DNA of 64,000 nucleotides from Brevibacillus laterosporus DSM 25. Lineage in GTDB: Bacteria > Bacillota > Bacilli > Brevibacillales > Brevibacillaceae. Both the position numbers and the translations under genes were made by a program. Location: contig NZ_CP017705.1 in NCBI RefSeq assembly GCF_002706795.1, positions 5,059,501-5,123,500 on the forward strand, given 5' to 3'. Below, piece by piece: positions 52,401 through 56,400 of this stretch; within the stretch, counting starts at the first letter, position 1; each line of letters begins with the position of its first letter. The notes under the pieces are model-generated. The model saw only the letters and a list, made by a program, of their open reading frames with translations, did no database searches and had not been told where the DNA came from.

Positions 52401-52466
52401 TTTGCAGGCAATAATAACAGGGATGGTGACATAACCATGTGCATAATTGTTTAAAATCGTTAACAT
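34470..52466 (-). CDS. trans-AT PKS with MT-GNAT-ACP starter module and two dehydrating bimodules, 5998 aa
   Basis: ATG 52466 has a GGGGTGA site 4 nt upstream and starts 29 bp after the pentapeptide gene. Domains by residue: methyltransferase (1-490), GNAT-like (505-700), ACP (Ser769), KS (852-1282, Cys1020), KR (1480-1940), ACP (Ser2008), KS0 (2093-2500, Cys2247, Asn2382 in place of His), DH (2530-2830, His2555/Asp2728), ACP (Ser2888, GLNS), KS (2976-3412, Cys3151), inserted degenerate ACP (3470-3560, Ala3513), KR (3710-4170), ACP (Ser4240), KS0 (4336-4735, Cys4488, Asn4623 in place of His), DH (4780-5080, His4802/Asp4975), ACP (Ser5115), KS (5213-5648, Cys5388), ACP (Ser5895, GLTS). The C-terminal tail has a GSIDIDVVLKLI helix. 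There are no AT, ER or TE domains. This is most likely the first PKS of the line, because it alone carries a starter module, and it hands a beta-keto chain to the C domain that opens the next protein. Confidence 0.95.
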   Translation of the reverse strand: MLTILNNYAHGYVTIPVIIACKKQGLFEILDTNNPVPFTTLVHRLQANSGHLRIALHTLESLNWVSKNSSDEYVLTPEAEIHQKIPQDILDLMSFPMQDYVNQAKKKHSLKKWMKLSGKSWNIDNPMYSQFLDGMLIIPLLLTLKEYEQLGNSDNPEVPLLSKLSPAVREKIVAFFINQGWLTQQHGVDRFTDIGRFIVDRIFITATVASYRPMLSKMSEIIFGDCKSVFERDLLDHELHVDRTLNVIGSGFQHEKYFSDMEEIILSIFNREPIDEQPRYVADMGCGDGKLLEKIYAIIKNKSLRGKALDEYPIKLIGIDFNEKALNETAKTLKNIDHVVLKGDINDPEQMIADIKNRGIHDVDNILHVRSFLDHDRPYIPPSDISAAEARSKIPSEAVYVDRAGKSIPATSVMQSLVEHLERWSFIIGKHGLIVLEVHCLEPKTVNDFIDKCENLHFDAYHRFSQQQLVEADKFLMAAAEIGLFPDKNTCKKYPKTLPFGRITLNHFTPREYRVRFVREADLPALQLIENQSWESGLQTPLAVLKERLKKYPEGQLVLELDNQVVGAVYSQRIANKDDLKDHSIETVESLHIKEGSIIQLLGVNILPEMQHRNLGDQLLEFMLQRCSLMNGIQSVVGITRCKEFHNYTSTNIQEYITIRNVQGRLVDTTLRFHEVHGAKILEPVPNYRPHDKKNNGYGVLLEYDIFNRKRSDIQLNSKNPKKIAKVDDTEKLNSIKHFIENTITFILGSTKEDGFSLERPLMEMGLDSADLLELNEQISYKYQLPLKPTFFFTHNTAERIITYLQEHVDDVASERTAKTQETVIPKQSVRNNYNDLDEPEVIVHDSAIQQNGIAIVGVACRLPGGIVNKHQFWELLINGNDAIGKMPPKRWNWPPDIDPSNQHKGIDTGGFLDDIAHFDASFFRISPKEAEIMDPQQRILLEMSWGCLEDAGYKAKALSGSKTGVFIGASGSDYNRLLDKNIQEVEAHFGIGVSMAALANRISYFYDFNGPSIQIDTACSSSLVAVHEAIKSLNQGECEQALVGGIHIMCYPSNNIAYYKAGMLSKDGKCKTFDKEANGYVRGEGAVMILLKPVEQAIRDQDSIYAVIKGTVINHGGQAGGLTVPNPEKQADLVSEALKTAKIEPETVGYIELHGTGTSLGDPIEFSGLKEAFAQLSKTKEEHHSQPYCGLGSVKTNIGHLEAAAGLAGLLKVILSMRHQALPASLHFKELNPHIDFSNTPFYMVNKNRPWTLSNGQTIRRAGVSSFGSGGANAHVVLEEAPIVNRQGNRKSSSYIIALSAKSEEALQQRERDLALWLEQEGKQHDLTDISATLLLGREHFEVRSALVIKDVQELQEKLKESLLHGHVDGYFRENRLQKRDQAEPLFEQVGQMILKELSEGMEWSVAEYSNKLRTLAELFVKGYELDWKNIFVADNISRISLPTYPFAKEHYWVPELVITNPTKSSPSTKEIEESFDEKYVVPRAMCLLKKQWEPSECHSAKVVERSIVILKTEDTEKLANCLAQYFSGSIVVNFHDLLSQFPLSGKEWIECDGIIDLVGCGFDKNESLDWIPWIQQWIEYGHNQSLMLCVTKGLESYFHSSVNLSGASRAGLYRMLQSEYGHLRSRHMDVERTTDDHELAKQIVSEFLIDSEDAEVCYRNGKRYRAYLQEYQVEEQGGQKIAFPEEYVLWITGGTRGLGYLCAQHFVTNYGIKRVVLTGRETIPPRDQWDLYIRQNHPIVQKIRNVQALEAQGVQVRVLSVSLTDEHAVKQSLQEIKSTLGPIGGVIHCAGIDNTDNPAFIRKSIDSIQRVADPKVRGLDILYQCVRNEPLQYFVLFSSVSAIIPTLASGQSDYAAANAYMDYFAEANYHTCPIVSIQWPNWKETGMGEVKNKAYQQTGLLSHTNAEGLKLLDYILSKKMGPVVLPAVVEPNLWKPHKLMLRRNQEANSLIARTQLLKTVDTNSASQSDTLMGATRTWLISLFSKELKMDPSKLETETPFQEFGVDSIFLAQILRSINQYIKADLDPSLLYEFSTIELLSAWLIETYSTVLSTVLPNVQDSLSVLSDRNIESLSLEKESQRRADITKGNLLDVAIIGLSCRFPGADNIEEYWNMLSEGKSMVRAVPQERWGYLSGFYAGMLDNIRCFDPKFFLLSEEDVKAMDPQALLLLEESLKLWYHAGYTHQEMKGKSVGVYLGARSQHKPEEFSIRQAQNPILAFGQNYLAANISQFFDLRGPSLVLDTACSSALVVMHMAMQALSSGEVESALVGGVNVLNTDETHRILQQRGILNPESSFHAFDQRANGNVLGEGVGMVLLKTVKQAVEDGDQIYAVIKASAINNDGRTAGPATPNLQALKEVMQTALTKSAKKAEEISYIEANASGSQVTDLLELKAIQSTYRSHTIAPLGLGSIKPNIGHPLCAEGIASLLKVVLMLQHRKFVPFLSGEQPPKYFDIESSPFYFCRNSREWTNPSLIAAINCFADGGTNAHVILEAWDDLSSRVIKRHPIAPPKLDRCEIVPLTEKTQSLIPANKSKVVVVKKTLDIKDPVLQHHKVYGQSLLPGLAYIDLLYQVFARNGYKYHNLELRKLTIYNPLTVGEDYNVVLSIECSERSDGQWQLRVEGQEEHIGSLVADKKLYVTAEMHQIEPAVFDETLDVETIQKSANKIYSLEELYTRSRRQELVHTGFIKAEGRVFDLDSATIVDISLGHEAMPSAGDFLFHPTLIDGSAVGSKLFPTLVDGEPQLFLPLYYESFRASSLLQRHCYTRIQNSSVQQKKELLSLTMEFFDSTGKKVGELKQFINKLVRDAGLIDPARQKTALPSIEDVASSVPPSVAQSITSSVSVDDNRVSSIEFESFLRQLIAERLKKPIEQIDTQTGYYEMGLNSQKLLEVVTALEHKIEDSLSPTLLFEYTTIAELAAYLTEHYQSQEIEQIPESSSILRDSSTAENTSNFKFEPEDYSSEKSSLISSSAKEDIAIIGMSGRYPGAKNLQEFWLNLKAGKDCVSEVPKSRWEWHQFDGLQSPSDKNMSKWGGFLDDPECFDPQFFRISPREAEIMDPQERLFLETCWETIEDAGYTPQTLVRTKGKNARRQVGVFVGVMHKDYAFIGAEALSSEQVFPLSLNYAQIANRVSYFCDFHGPSMAVDTVCSSSLTALHMALESIRHGECEVALAGGVNLSLHPHKYLSYGMMDLHSSDGHCRTFGKGGDGYVSGEGIGAVLLKPLTKAIQDGDHIYAMIKGSSINHVGTVSGITVPSPVAQADMIATCLEKTRIHPRTISYVEAHGTGTSLGDPIELQGLEKAYRQYTHDKQYCAIGSVKSNIGHAESAAGISGLHKVVLNLYHKTLVPSLHSEELNPYISFEKSPFYVQRLTEGWKQPVIMENDQEVRYPRRAALSSFGATGSNAHVILEEYIPTEANVSQGTEQTKSTLFMIPLSAKNKERLHVYAENLLTFLKRQQSSDGNAEQGTSNDQTKRRENLELRIRRILSSLIHVEEEAIELEEDWNEYGVDAIQFMRIEEEIQKECKVEINIKEPDQPCSIVSVAAKLLNHYEEGKDGQESALSSCGVNLADLAYTLQVGRQAMEERMLFIVKDVQDLITKLEDFIDNKNLNKHCYQGNVKQNKEIIKFFAVDEDSKELLHKWILKGKLEKLAELWTTGLEMDWDLLYGDRKPRRISLPTYPFAKERYWITKNESNTRTVLQGMGINSSSFERQVKYVQKSWRKSEAISFNESNGLMLIYHNSSTRALAECIAQQYGNSILLQKGQLSNVWQEQMMECDVWVNVAEIEEFETSLESIPYLQRLIENSRSVSGLKLIHITKGLESFQNDNVNVFGAASAGLYRMLQNEYSSLSSRHVDLDPKDEDLTRQAEVILREIQTQTKINEVCYRNGVRYESILVDFDLDRIHTESKTLTFSDDHVLLVTGGTRGLGMLCARHMVTKYGVKQLVLTGQEKIPDRSKWSQLDQFSASVQEKIKAIESIEKQGVTVRVLSVPLNDADAVRSEISAIESSMGRITGVIHAAGLADFINPAFIRKDQESIARVLSPKVTGTENLLRCLNPDHIAFVLLFSSVASAIPSLGAGQSDYAMANAFMDYFSESTASSKVPMVSIQWPSWKETGLGEIKSQAYLNTGIKSITDAEGLRILDEILGGINARIVMPVVVNGRDWSPGHLLNNVPRYNAKDKPSKGMQKQSAVVGQQAGIDAIERALSFLQPIFESELKLNPNQLDKDTLFADYGIDSILMAQILQKINRALNIRIDPSILLEYSTLDAFAIWFSETYLEQLSSYGNEEDNTWNDLEEPTVLEAKDIKYMEESPTPTPQCMSEKEIYPSMSEDIAVVGMACRFPEAENLEAYWDLISEGRCAIKQVPETRWNMKSNYYAGLVDDIYSIDPQFFNLPAEDAKVMDPQAIVLLEESLKAVYHAGYSQQDINGANIGVYIGARTIGEIDKSAMENARNPIRVMGQNYLAANISQFFNFRGPSVVLDTACSSSLVAMQVAIDALKGGSLDAALVGGVTLLTSSYAHELFARRNLLQKNGEFHILDRRASGVVLGEGCGVVLLKTLSQAKRDEDIVYAVVKGIAINNDGRTVGPATPNINAQKEVMKTALQKSGCTPNQIEYLEVNGSGSEVTDLLEIKAVESVYRAQTSNALYLGSVKPNIGHPLCAKGIASFIKVALMLKKQSLVPFLSGIEPLEHYSLQEANFKLSNKKIAHALKFASINCFADGGTNAHVILGHHDDGQYSPIRRPLSLPVMKRLDLKALSPLHTKDEVFAKGTVVLDHGFTKSLSWNDKLSVNHPIIQNHVVFEENVLPGLAWIDLLYQWCLEADLPYGLLELKNLTIYRPLIVSESHPVKLVINAKLEENGCWVIQITGTGQAKVDGTEAAVLYVSAEMHRSEPSAFTEVVDISQIPVLAREIVDLGEIYSDYTQNSLVHTGVMKGRGAVLIGDNENWIHVSINESDRDINERYLFHPAVLDASVVGATRAVLGKLADDQLYLPLYYESFNASELFGRECYTRINHFGTTVTQDLVTITLEYFSSDGRKIGELKNLKIKAVRNERFLKKTQNNTPKSLPAQHKQVPNVTLEALLKSMIASYVGVNEKEVGEHKGYYELGLDSIMLLQAVKNLSSAIGVKLSPTIFFEHSTISMLSGYLWRQYPAEIDRLLNKESALQTMESTKSITEVASLISNEPKSSMTVDISEIKCSSASVNSLGIKDVAVIGMAGRFPKSANLEEFWENLCNGVDCITEIPHTRWDNNYFDGITSPSGKPMSKWGGFISDVECFDAGFFGITPEEATRMDPQERHFLEVCWEGIENAGYTPDNLVASSGEHNRRMVGVFVGAMHQDYAMLQSEESRDTKDIPLSFNASLIANRVSYFCNFHGPSIAIDTVCTSSLTAIHLAIESIYRGESQVAIAGGVNLSIHPSKYQSYGMLDMHSSDGRCHSFGAGGDGYVSSEGVGVVILKPLDQALMDKDAIYAVIKSSAVNHVGKSSGMHVPSPVAQASVITDCLDKSGIDPETISYMEAHATGTLIGDSIEVDALTMAFRKYTQKNSFCALGSVKSNIGHAESAAGISGVTSAILQLHHKKILHPLPSKEINPYLNLESSPFYLSSKVMDWSDDKILKGDVRRAAVHSIGATGSNAHIILEEAPEYVDARLVDETQGVLIPVSAKNRETLTEYIRKLVGFIEANKNIPLSRLAFTMQTGRIACRERFITLVTSLEELYSRFHEFLNGQQKIENSWYESVDETNEDQGLCNNDEELEQMISMRMDKDRLKKVAELWSKGYSIDWKTMYTEVPGRAHLPTYPFSKEKYWITSRSTENHPESKNLSKSEPRSTMHVTFIRADDTGRIEHNDDNHVALSRSEKALLFCRKLVADVMNKPVEAIKKDDGFFAMGLTSAAIVSMALEIADKIDPSIFPSRLFHYKTVSELSAFLESHYPTALDNLIAVQKTKASSKPSPTMFTNNKCEDPNIENVDRKLLNALSELEKGSIDIDVVLKLID
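34473..34574 (-). other. probable C-terminal docking element
   Basis: The last residues (about 5965-5998) form an acidic helix, LLNALSELEKGSIDIDVVLK. The next protein opens with a similar helical segment, LIAQYKGGKLRKSEIKNIL. Short helices of this kind at subunit ends commonly mediate PKS protein order; the pairing here is inferred from position and pattern only. Confidence 0.5.
34677..36854 (-). other. KS-ACP module without reduction, end of the starter PKS
   Basis: Residues 5205-5930. The KS has DTVCTSS (Cys5388) and HATGT, so it is elongation-competent. No KR or DH follows, and the ACP has GLTSAAI (Ser5895) with no Trp at +6. It should deliver an unbranched beta-keto chain to the C domain of the next protein, unless a trans enzyme acts. 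Confidence 0.8.
37017..43559 (-). other. dehydrating bimodule 2: KS-(degenerate ACP)-KR-ACP-KS0-DH-ACP
   Basis: Residues 2970-5150 of the 5998-aa PKS, a diverged copy of the preceding bimodule with the same domain order and many shared motifs (TGGTRGLG, QSDYAxANAxMDYF, INCFADGGTNAHVIL). The KS has Cys3151 and HGTGT. The KS0 has Cys4488, but NGSGS (Asn4623) replaces HGTGT. The DH motif is HVVFEENVLP, with Glu where Gly is usual, and HPAVLDASVV keeps the Asp. Unlike bimodule 1, the linker after the first KS holds an inserted degenerate ACP. Confidence 0.9.
41787..42059 (-). other. degenerate ACP (Ser to Ala) inserted in a KS linker domain
   Basis: Residues about 3470-3560 of the 5998-aa PKS. 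The post-KS linker normally runs from PLSAKNKERLHVYAENLL directly to LADLAYTLQVGRQAMEER, as it does in the neighbouring modules. Here about 90 residues are inserted, with an ACP-like helix pattern: RIRRILSSLIHVEEEAIELE, then NEYGVDAIQFMRIEEEI, then a further helix before NHYEEG. The motif position of the phosphopantetheine Ser (GxDS) is Ala3513 (codon 41930-41928). It therefore cannot carry a substrate arm; its job, if any, would be structural or in recruiting a partner. Confidence 0.75.
43692..49919 (-). other. dehydrating bimodule 1: KS-KR-ACP-KS0-DH-ACP
   Basis: Residues 850-2925 of the 5998-aa PKS. The first KS has Cys1020 (DTACSSS) and HGTGT. The KR has TGGTRGLG (near 1690) and the YAAANAYMDYF active Tyr region. 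The second KS keeps DTACSSA, but the first catalytic His motif HGTGT reads NASGS (Asn2382), so it should not decarboxylate or elongate; it passes the beta-hydroxy chain to the DH. The DH has HKVYGQSLLP and HPTLIDGSAV. The last ACP has GLNS in place of GLDS with the Ser kept. Predicted result: one elongation and one double bond over two ACPs, as in other trans-AT split dehydrating bimodules. Confidence 0.9.
50022..52466 (-). other. polyketide starter module: methyltransferase-GNAT-ACP
   Basis: Residues 1-815 of the 5998-aa PKS. A helical N-terminal region (dimerisation-like, winged-helix look) leads to a class I SAM methyltransferase with VADMGCGDGKL near 278. The signature HVRSFLDHDRPY near 370 is the one I associate with the AprA/SxtA/GphF-type starter methyltransferases, some of which need a metal. 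Residues 505-700 look like the GNAT-like domain (QHRNLGDQLLEFML near 612), which in CurA/GphF/AprA-type loading modules decarboxylates malonyl-ACP rather than transferring acetyl. The ACP follows with Ser769 in GLDS. The likely starter is acetyl, propionyl or a branched acyl, depending on methylation; which one cannot be read from sequence. Confidence 0.85.
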
Positions 52467-52470
52467 GTTT

Positions 52471-52477
52471 TCACCCC
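52471..52477 (-). promoter_or_regulatory. ribosome binding site of the starter PKS
   Basis: GGGGTGA, 4 nt before ATG 52466. It is weaker and closer than the other sites but supports this start. Confidence 0.65.
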
Positions 52478-52495
52478 AGAAAATAATCTATATGA

Positions 52496-53380
52496 TCATA
52501 TCGTAACCCAGTGCTCTGGACGAGAGAGTGACGAAGGTAATTTTGTCCTACTATCCCCTTTTGCTGAGCTGATTTGAGACTGAGTAAGAAAGATACTTTT
52601 GGATAGATCAGCTCCACTTAGATCAGCATCCCGGAAATCAGCCCCGATAAGATCAGCTCCACTAAGATCGGTTCCTCTCAGGTCAGCAGCGATCAGGTAA
52701 GCTCCTCTTAAGTCAGCCCCTCTAAGGTCCGTTTTTCTCAGATCAGCGGCAATAAGGTCGGCACCGCGACCAATGTTTTTCTTACGTCCTGAACGAGCCT
52801 TTTGCTCCGGCCGATGCTTTTTCTTGATGCGCGCCTGAGCTCGCACAAGTTCACTGGTTTTTAGCAGTAGTGTATTTACAATAGCTCGGTGCTCTGCCAC
52901 GTCCAGCTTCATGAGCTCGTCCGGGCTAAGATAAGTAAGTTTTTCCGTTTTTTCAAGCACGGAACGGAGCTCATCATGGATAGGCAAAGCAGCTTGTAAC
53001 ATCAAAGCTTCTGTCAGATACCAGAGTAATTCATGAATTTGCAGCATGATTAAGAACACTTTAAACATCGGCTTAGCAGATTCAGGAGCTTGCTGCCAGT
53101 CTTGGCCACCAAAGCTGACCTGAGAAACTTTTTGCCCTGCGCCAAAGCAGTCAAAAGCTATACAACCTTTAAGACCTCGTTTACTGAGGCTTTCGTGAAT
53201 ACCACATCGAAAATCTTTTTGCAGCTTGATGCAGGGTGTACCTGCATCTTTATTAATGGGGAAACCATCCGAAGCTGAAAAGCATAATGCGACACAGCAC
53301 AATCCGAAACAGCTTTCGCAGTCAGCACGCAAATGATCGCATCTCTTGCTCGTAATAGTATCATCATTTAGATATTTCAT
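52496..53380 (-). CDS. Cys-rich N-terminus pentapeptide-repeat protein, 294 aa
   Basis: The start ATG 53380 follows GAGGAGAAAG. The N-terminal third is rich in Cys (C14, C21, C24, C28, C29, C33, then GTPC, FRCGIH, GC and FDCFGAGQ), including the block CESCFGLCC, which suggests a bound metal or disulfides. Residues about 205-264 are around a dozen A(D/N)LxX-type pentapeptide repeats (GADL, AADL, GTDL), preceded by a basic stretch rich in Lys/Arg. No signal peptide or clear membrane segment is seen. The layout matches, from memory, an uncharacterised pentapeptide-repeat family common in actinobacteria; its function is unknown. It lies in the operon between the NRPS (70 bp upstream) and the starter PKS (29 bp downstream), so it is probably co-transcribed. 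A role in self-protection or regulation is only a guess. The repeat block is far shorter than that of Qnr-type gyrase protectors, which argues against simple DNA mimicry. Confidence 0.85.
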   Translation of the reverse strand: MKYLNDDTITSKRCDHLRADCESCFGLCCVALCFSASDGFPINKDAGTPCIKLQKDFRCGIHESLSKRGLKGCIAFDCFGAGQKVSQVSFGGQDWQQAPESAKPMFKVFLIMLQIHELLWYLTEALMLQAALPIHDELRSVLEKTEKLTYLSPDELMKLDVAEHRAIVNTLLLKTSELVRAQARIKKKHRPEQKARSGRKKNIGRGADLIAADLRKTDLRGADLRGAYLIAADLRGTDLSGADLIGADFRDADLSGADLSKSIFLTQSQISSAKGDSRTKLPSSLSRPEHWVTI

Positions 53381-53383
53381 CGT

Positions 53384-53393
53384 CTTTCTCCTC
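53384..53393 (-). promoter_or_regulatory. ribosome binding site of the pentapeptide-repeat gene
   Basis: GAGGAGAAAG, 3 nt before ATG 53380. The 70-bp gap to the NRPS stop shows no clear terminator or promoter. Confidence 0.8.
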
Positions 53394-53450
53394 GCAAACT
53401 ATGTTTAATACCAAAATCATTATTTTAGCAGCTGTCGCCAACGCTACTCG

Positions 53451-56400
53451 CTATATTCGATTCCCTAATTTGAGGTTACTTTTCGAAATAAGTTGTGCCA
53501 CACTTGCATTCGGGTTTTGTAGCGCCGTCTTAAGAATAATCTGATACCTCTCCATCATAGATTTAATGGTTATTTCTCTGAAGAGGTCAGCGTTATATTC
53601 AAGATAACCCTGTATGAGCGTAGACGTCTCATATAATACTAAACTCAGGTCAAAGTTGGTAGCATCTTTACTAAGTTCTACAGGAACTAATTTCAGACCT
53701 GATGATATTTGTTCAGCATCAGGTAATCGTATCAAGTTGAACATCACATTAAACAAGGACGAGTTAGCGGTTTCTCCTAACATCTTCACTACTTTTGAGA
53801 ATGGAAGATCCTTATTCGCGAATGCCTCTATGGCCACTTTCTTCGTTCGGGAAATTAGGTCGGTATACCGCATGTCTCTGGTAATAGAAAGCCGCATCGC
53901 CACAACATTGACAAAGTACCCAATGACATGATCAAGCTCCGTTGTCGAACGTTTAGAAACTGGCGACAATACACAAATATCCTGTTGTTCTGTGTATCCG
54001 CTCAAGAGCACTGAATAGGCAGACAAGAGTACCATATATAACGTAACTCCATGAACCTGACAGAAGCTTTGTAGTTCAGTCACAAGCTCAGAAGGCAGAG
54101 TTATTTCCATTTTCGCGGCTTTCAAGCCAGTAAAGTCAGTGCGAGCATAATCGGAATTTATTTGTAATTCCCCATGATAATTAGCGAGTGTTTTACGCCA
54201 GTAATTTACCTGCGCATCAAGACGGGCTCTGGAAACAGTGGTCTGTTGCCATAAGACAAAGTCGCTGTATTGCACCATCGGCAACGGTAAGTCAGCAGAA
54301 CGAGATTCACAGTAATTCTGATAGAGTACTTCAAGTTCCTTCATCATCACACCTGTAGACCAACCATCAAACAATCCCCAAGGACGTGAAATAATTAGAA
54401 AAGATTCATCATCTGAATGTTTAACCAAATGGAACCGGAATAAATACGGCTCATATCGGTGGAAGGTTCGAGATTTTTCCTCTAAGCACAATTCAAAAAA
54501 CTGAGATTCGGATTCAATTGTACTGATTAGTGGTCTGAACACTGAAGGGGAATTTACGACCTGTCTCACTTCCCCATCCACGTCAATAAAGCTAGTTCGA
54601 AGCATCTCATGCCTCTGCACAACTTCCTTGACACTCTTAACGAGAGCCTCTATATTAACCTTCCCTATCAAGCGATATGCTGAAAGTACATTTTCGTTAC
54701 TAGGCACATAACTGTCACCAAAGCGTAGGAACCATAGCTCATCCTGCTCAAGAGATAAAGGTACCCCCTCTTCCGTCCGTGTTCTTGCAACGATAGGTAG
54801 ATTATCCGTGGAATCCTCCTGTGACTGTATTGCACTGGCAAGCAATTCCACAGTCGCATTCTCAAATATGGCTTTGAAAGGAAGATCCTTTCCTAACAAT
54901 TGTTTTACCCGACTAACAAGACGGACAACGATTAGCGAGTGTCCCCCTAAATCGAAAAAATTGTCAAAAACGCCAACTTTGTCTACACCCAACAATTCCT
55001 GAAACAGTTTACCTATTACTTTCTCTGTCTCAGTACGCGGCTCCAAATAATTTGCTTTTACGTAATCCGAATCATCCGGTTTAGGTAACGACGACTTGTC
55101 AACCTTGCCGTTAGGTGTCAAAGGTAAGGTTTCGAGCAAGATATAAGTGCTAGGTATCATATAGTCGGGCAACAAACCGGACAAATGGTTTTTGAAAACC
55201 TTCGATAAAGATTGTCCTAACAATGAAATCTGCGGATAGTTGGTAAGTCGTGCAGTGACATAAGAGCTTCGGGCCTGAACCTGTGGCATATTGCCTTTTG
55301 CAAAAATAATATCCAAATGAGCCGTATTCTCCTGAGACCAAGTCGCTTCACAACGATAACCATGACTTTCTGCAAAGCGAATCATATCAGCAAGTTGCTC
55401 CACTTGCTCAAGAGCACGCTCCGACAAGCGCCCCTTTTGTTTTATAGGCGTTACCATCCCTGTTGCGACAGAGTGCAATACGTTGTCAGCGATCAATACA
55501 TCCTCCTGTACACGTCCGTTAACAAACCCGTGAATACCAAAAGCATCGTAGGCGTTTGATTCGAGCATACGAAATACGTTCTCAACATTGCTAAACGGAT
55601 ACCATTCAATCGGAGCATTCTCGCATCCACCACTGTCCGCTTCCGCTCGAGTGGTAAGAACAACATCGAACCGGTAACTAAGCATTTCATTATCGCCGAT
55701 ACCTTTTTTTACGAGTATGTCTACACGCTCGATTTCGGGAATCAGTTCTGTCAAGGAAGTAAAGAATGAAGGACTGACCAATAACTCTGTCTCTTGCTGT
55801 GCCCGCCTGTGAATTCTGCTTGTCAATACCTCATATTTTATTGGAGAATTAGCCTGGCAACGTTCGATAGCTATTAGATGTGCATCAAAAAGATCCAGGT
55901 TTCTCACATCGCCGATAAAGATTTTCCCGCCCGGTACCATGCACCGAATGATATTAGATAGCATTTGCTCAAGATAGAGTCTATTCGGGAAATACTGGAT
56001 TACCGAATTCACCACAACCGTATCGAAACGGCCTTGGGCAAACTGCTCTAAATTCAATGCATCGCTTCTAGTCAAGCTGACATGCTTCCACGACTTGCGG
56101 TCAAGCTGTTTTTGAATTCCTCTCAGGGCTGACTCAGATATATCAATAGCCTGAACAAAATCACATACCGGGGCGTAGCGATATAACAATAACCCGGTGC
56201 CGCAACCTATCTCCAGCAGCTTTTTAGGATGTAAATCTCTTATTCTGTCAACCGTACCGGAAACCCACTCTTCCATTTGCTCCTGTGAAATCGGCTCACC
56301 TGTATAGCTACTATTCCAGCCAATATAATTTTGCTCTGCATTGTCTTCCGCTTGGTCTACTGCTTCATATTGATCATCAAATACCGTTGTCCAACGCTTC

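Noticed and set aside
52496-53380. Qnr/McbG-type gyrase-protecting protein
   Set aside because: Only about a dozen pentapeptides, against some forty in Qnr proteins; a long Cys-rich head not found in that family.
53381-53450. Intergenic promoter or terminator before the pentapeptide gene
   Set aside because: AT-rich but with no -35/-10 pair at proper spacing and no GC stem followed by T-run.
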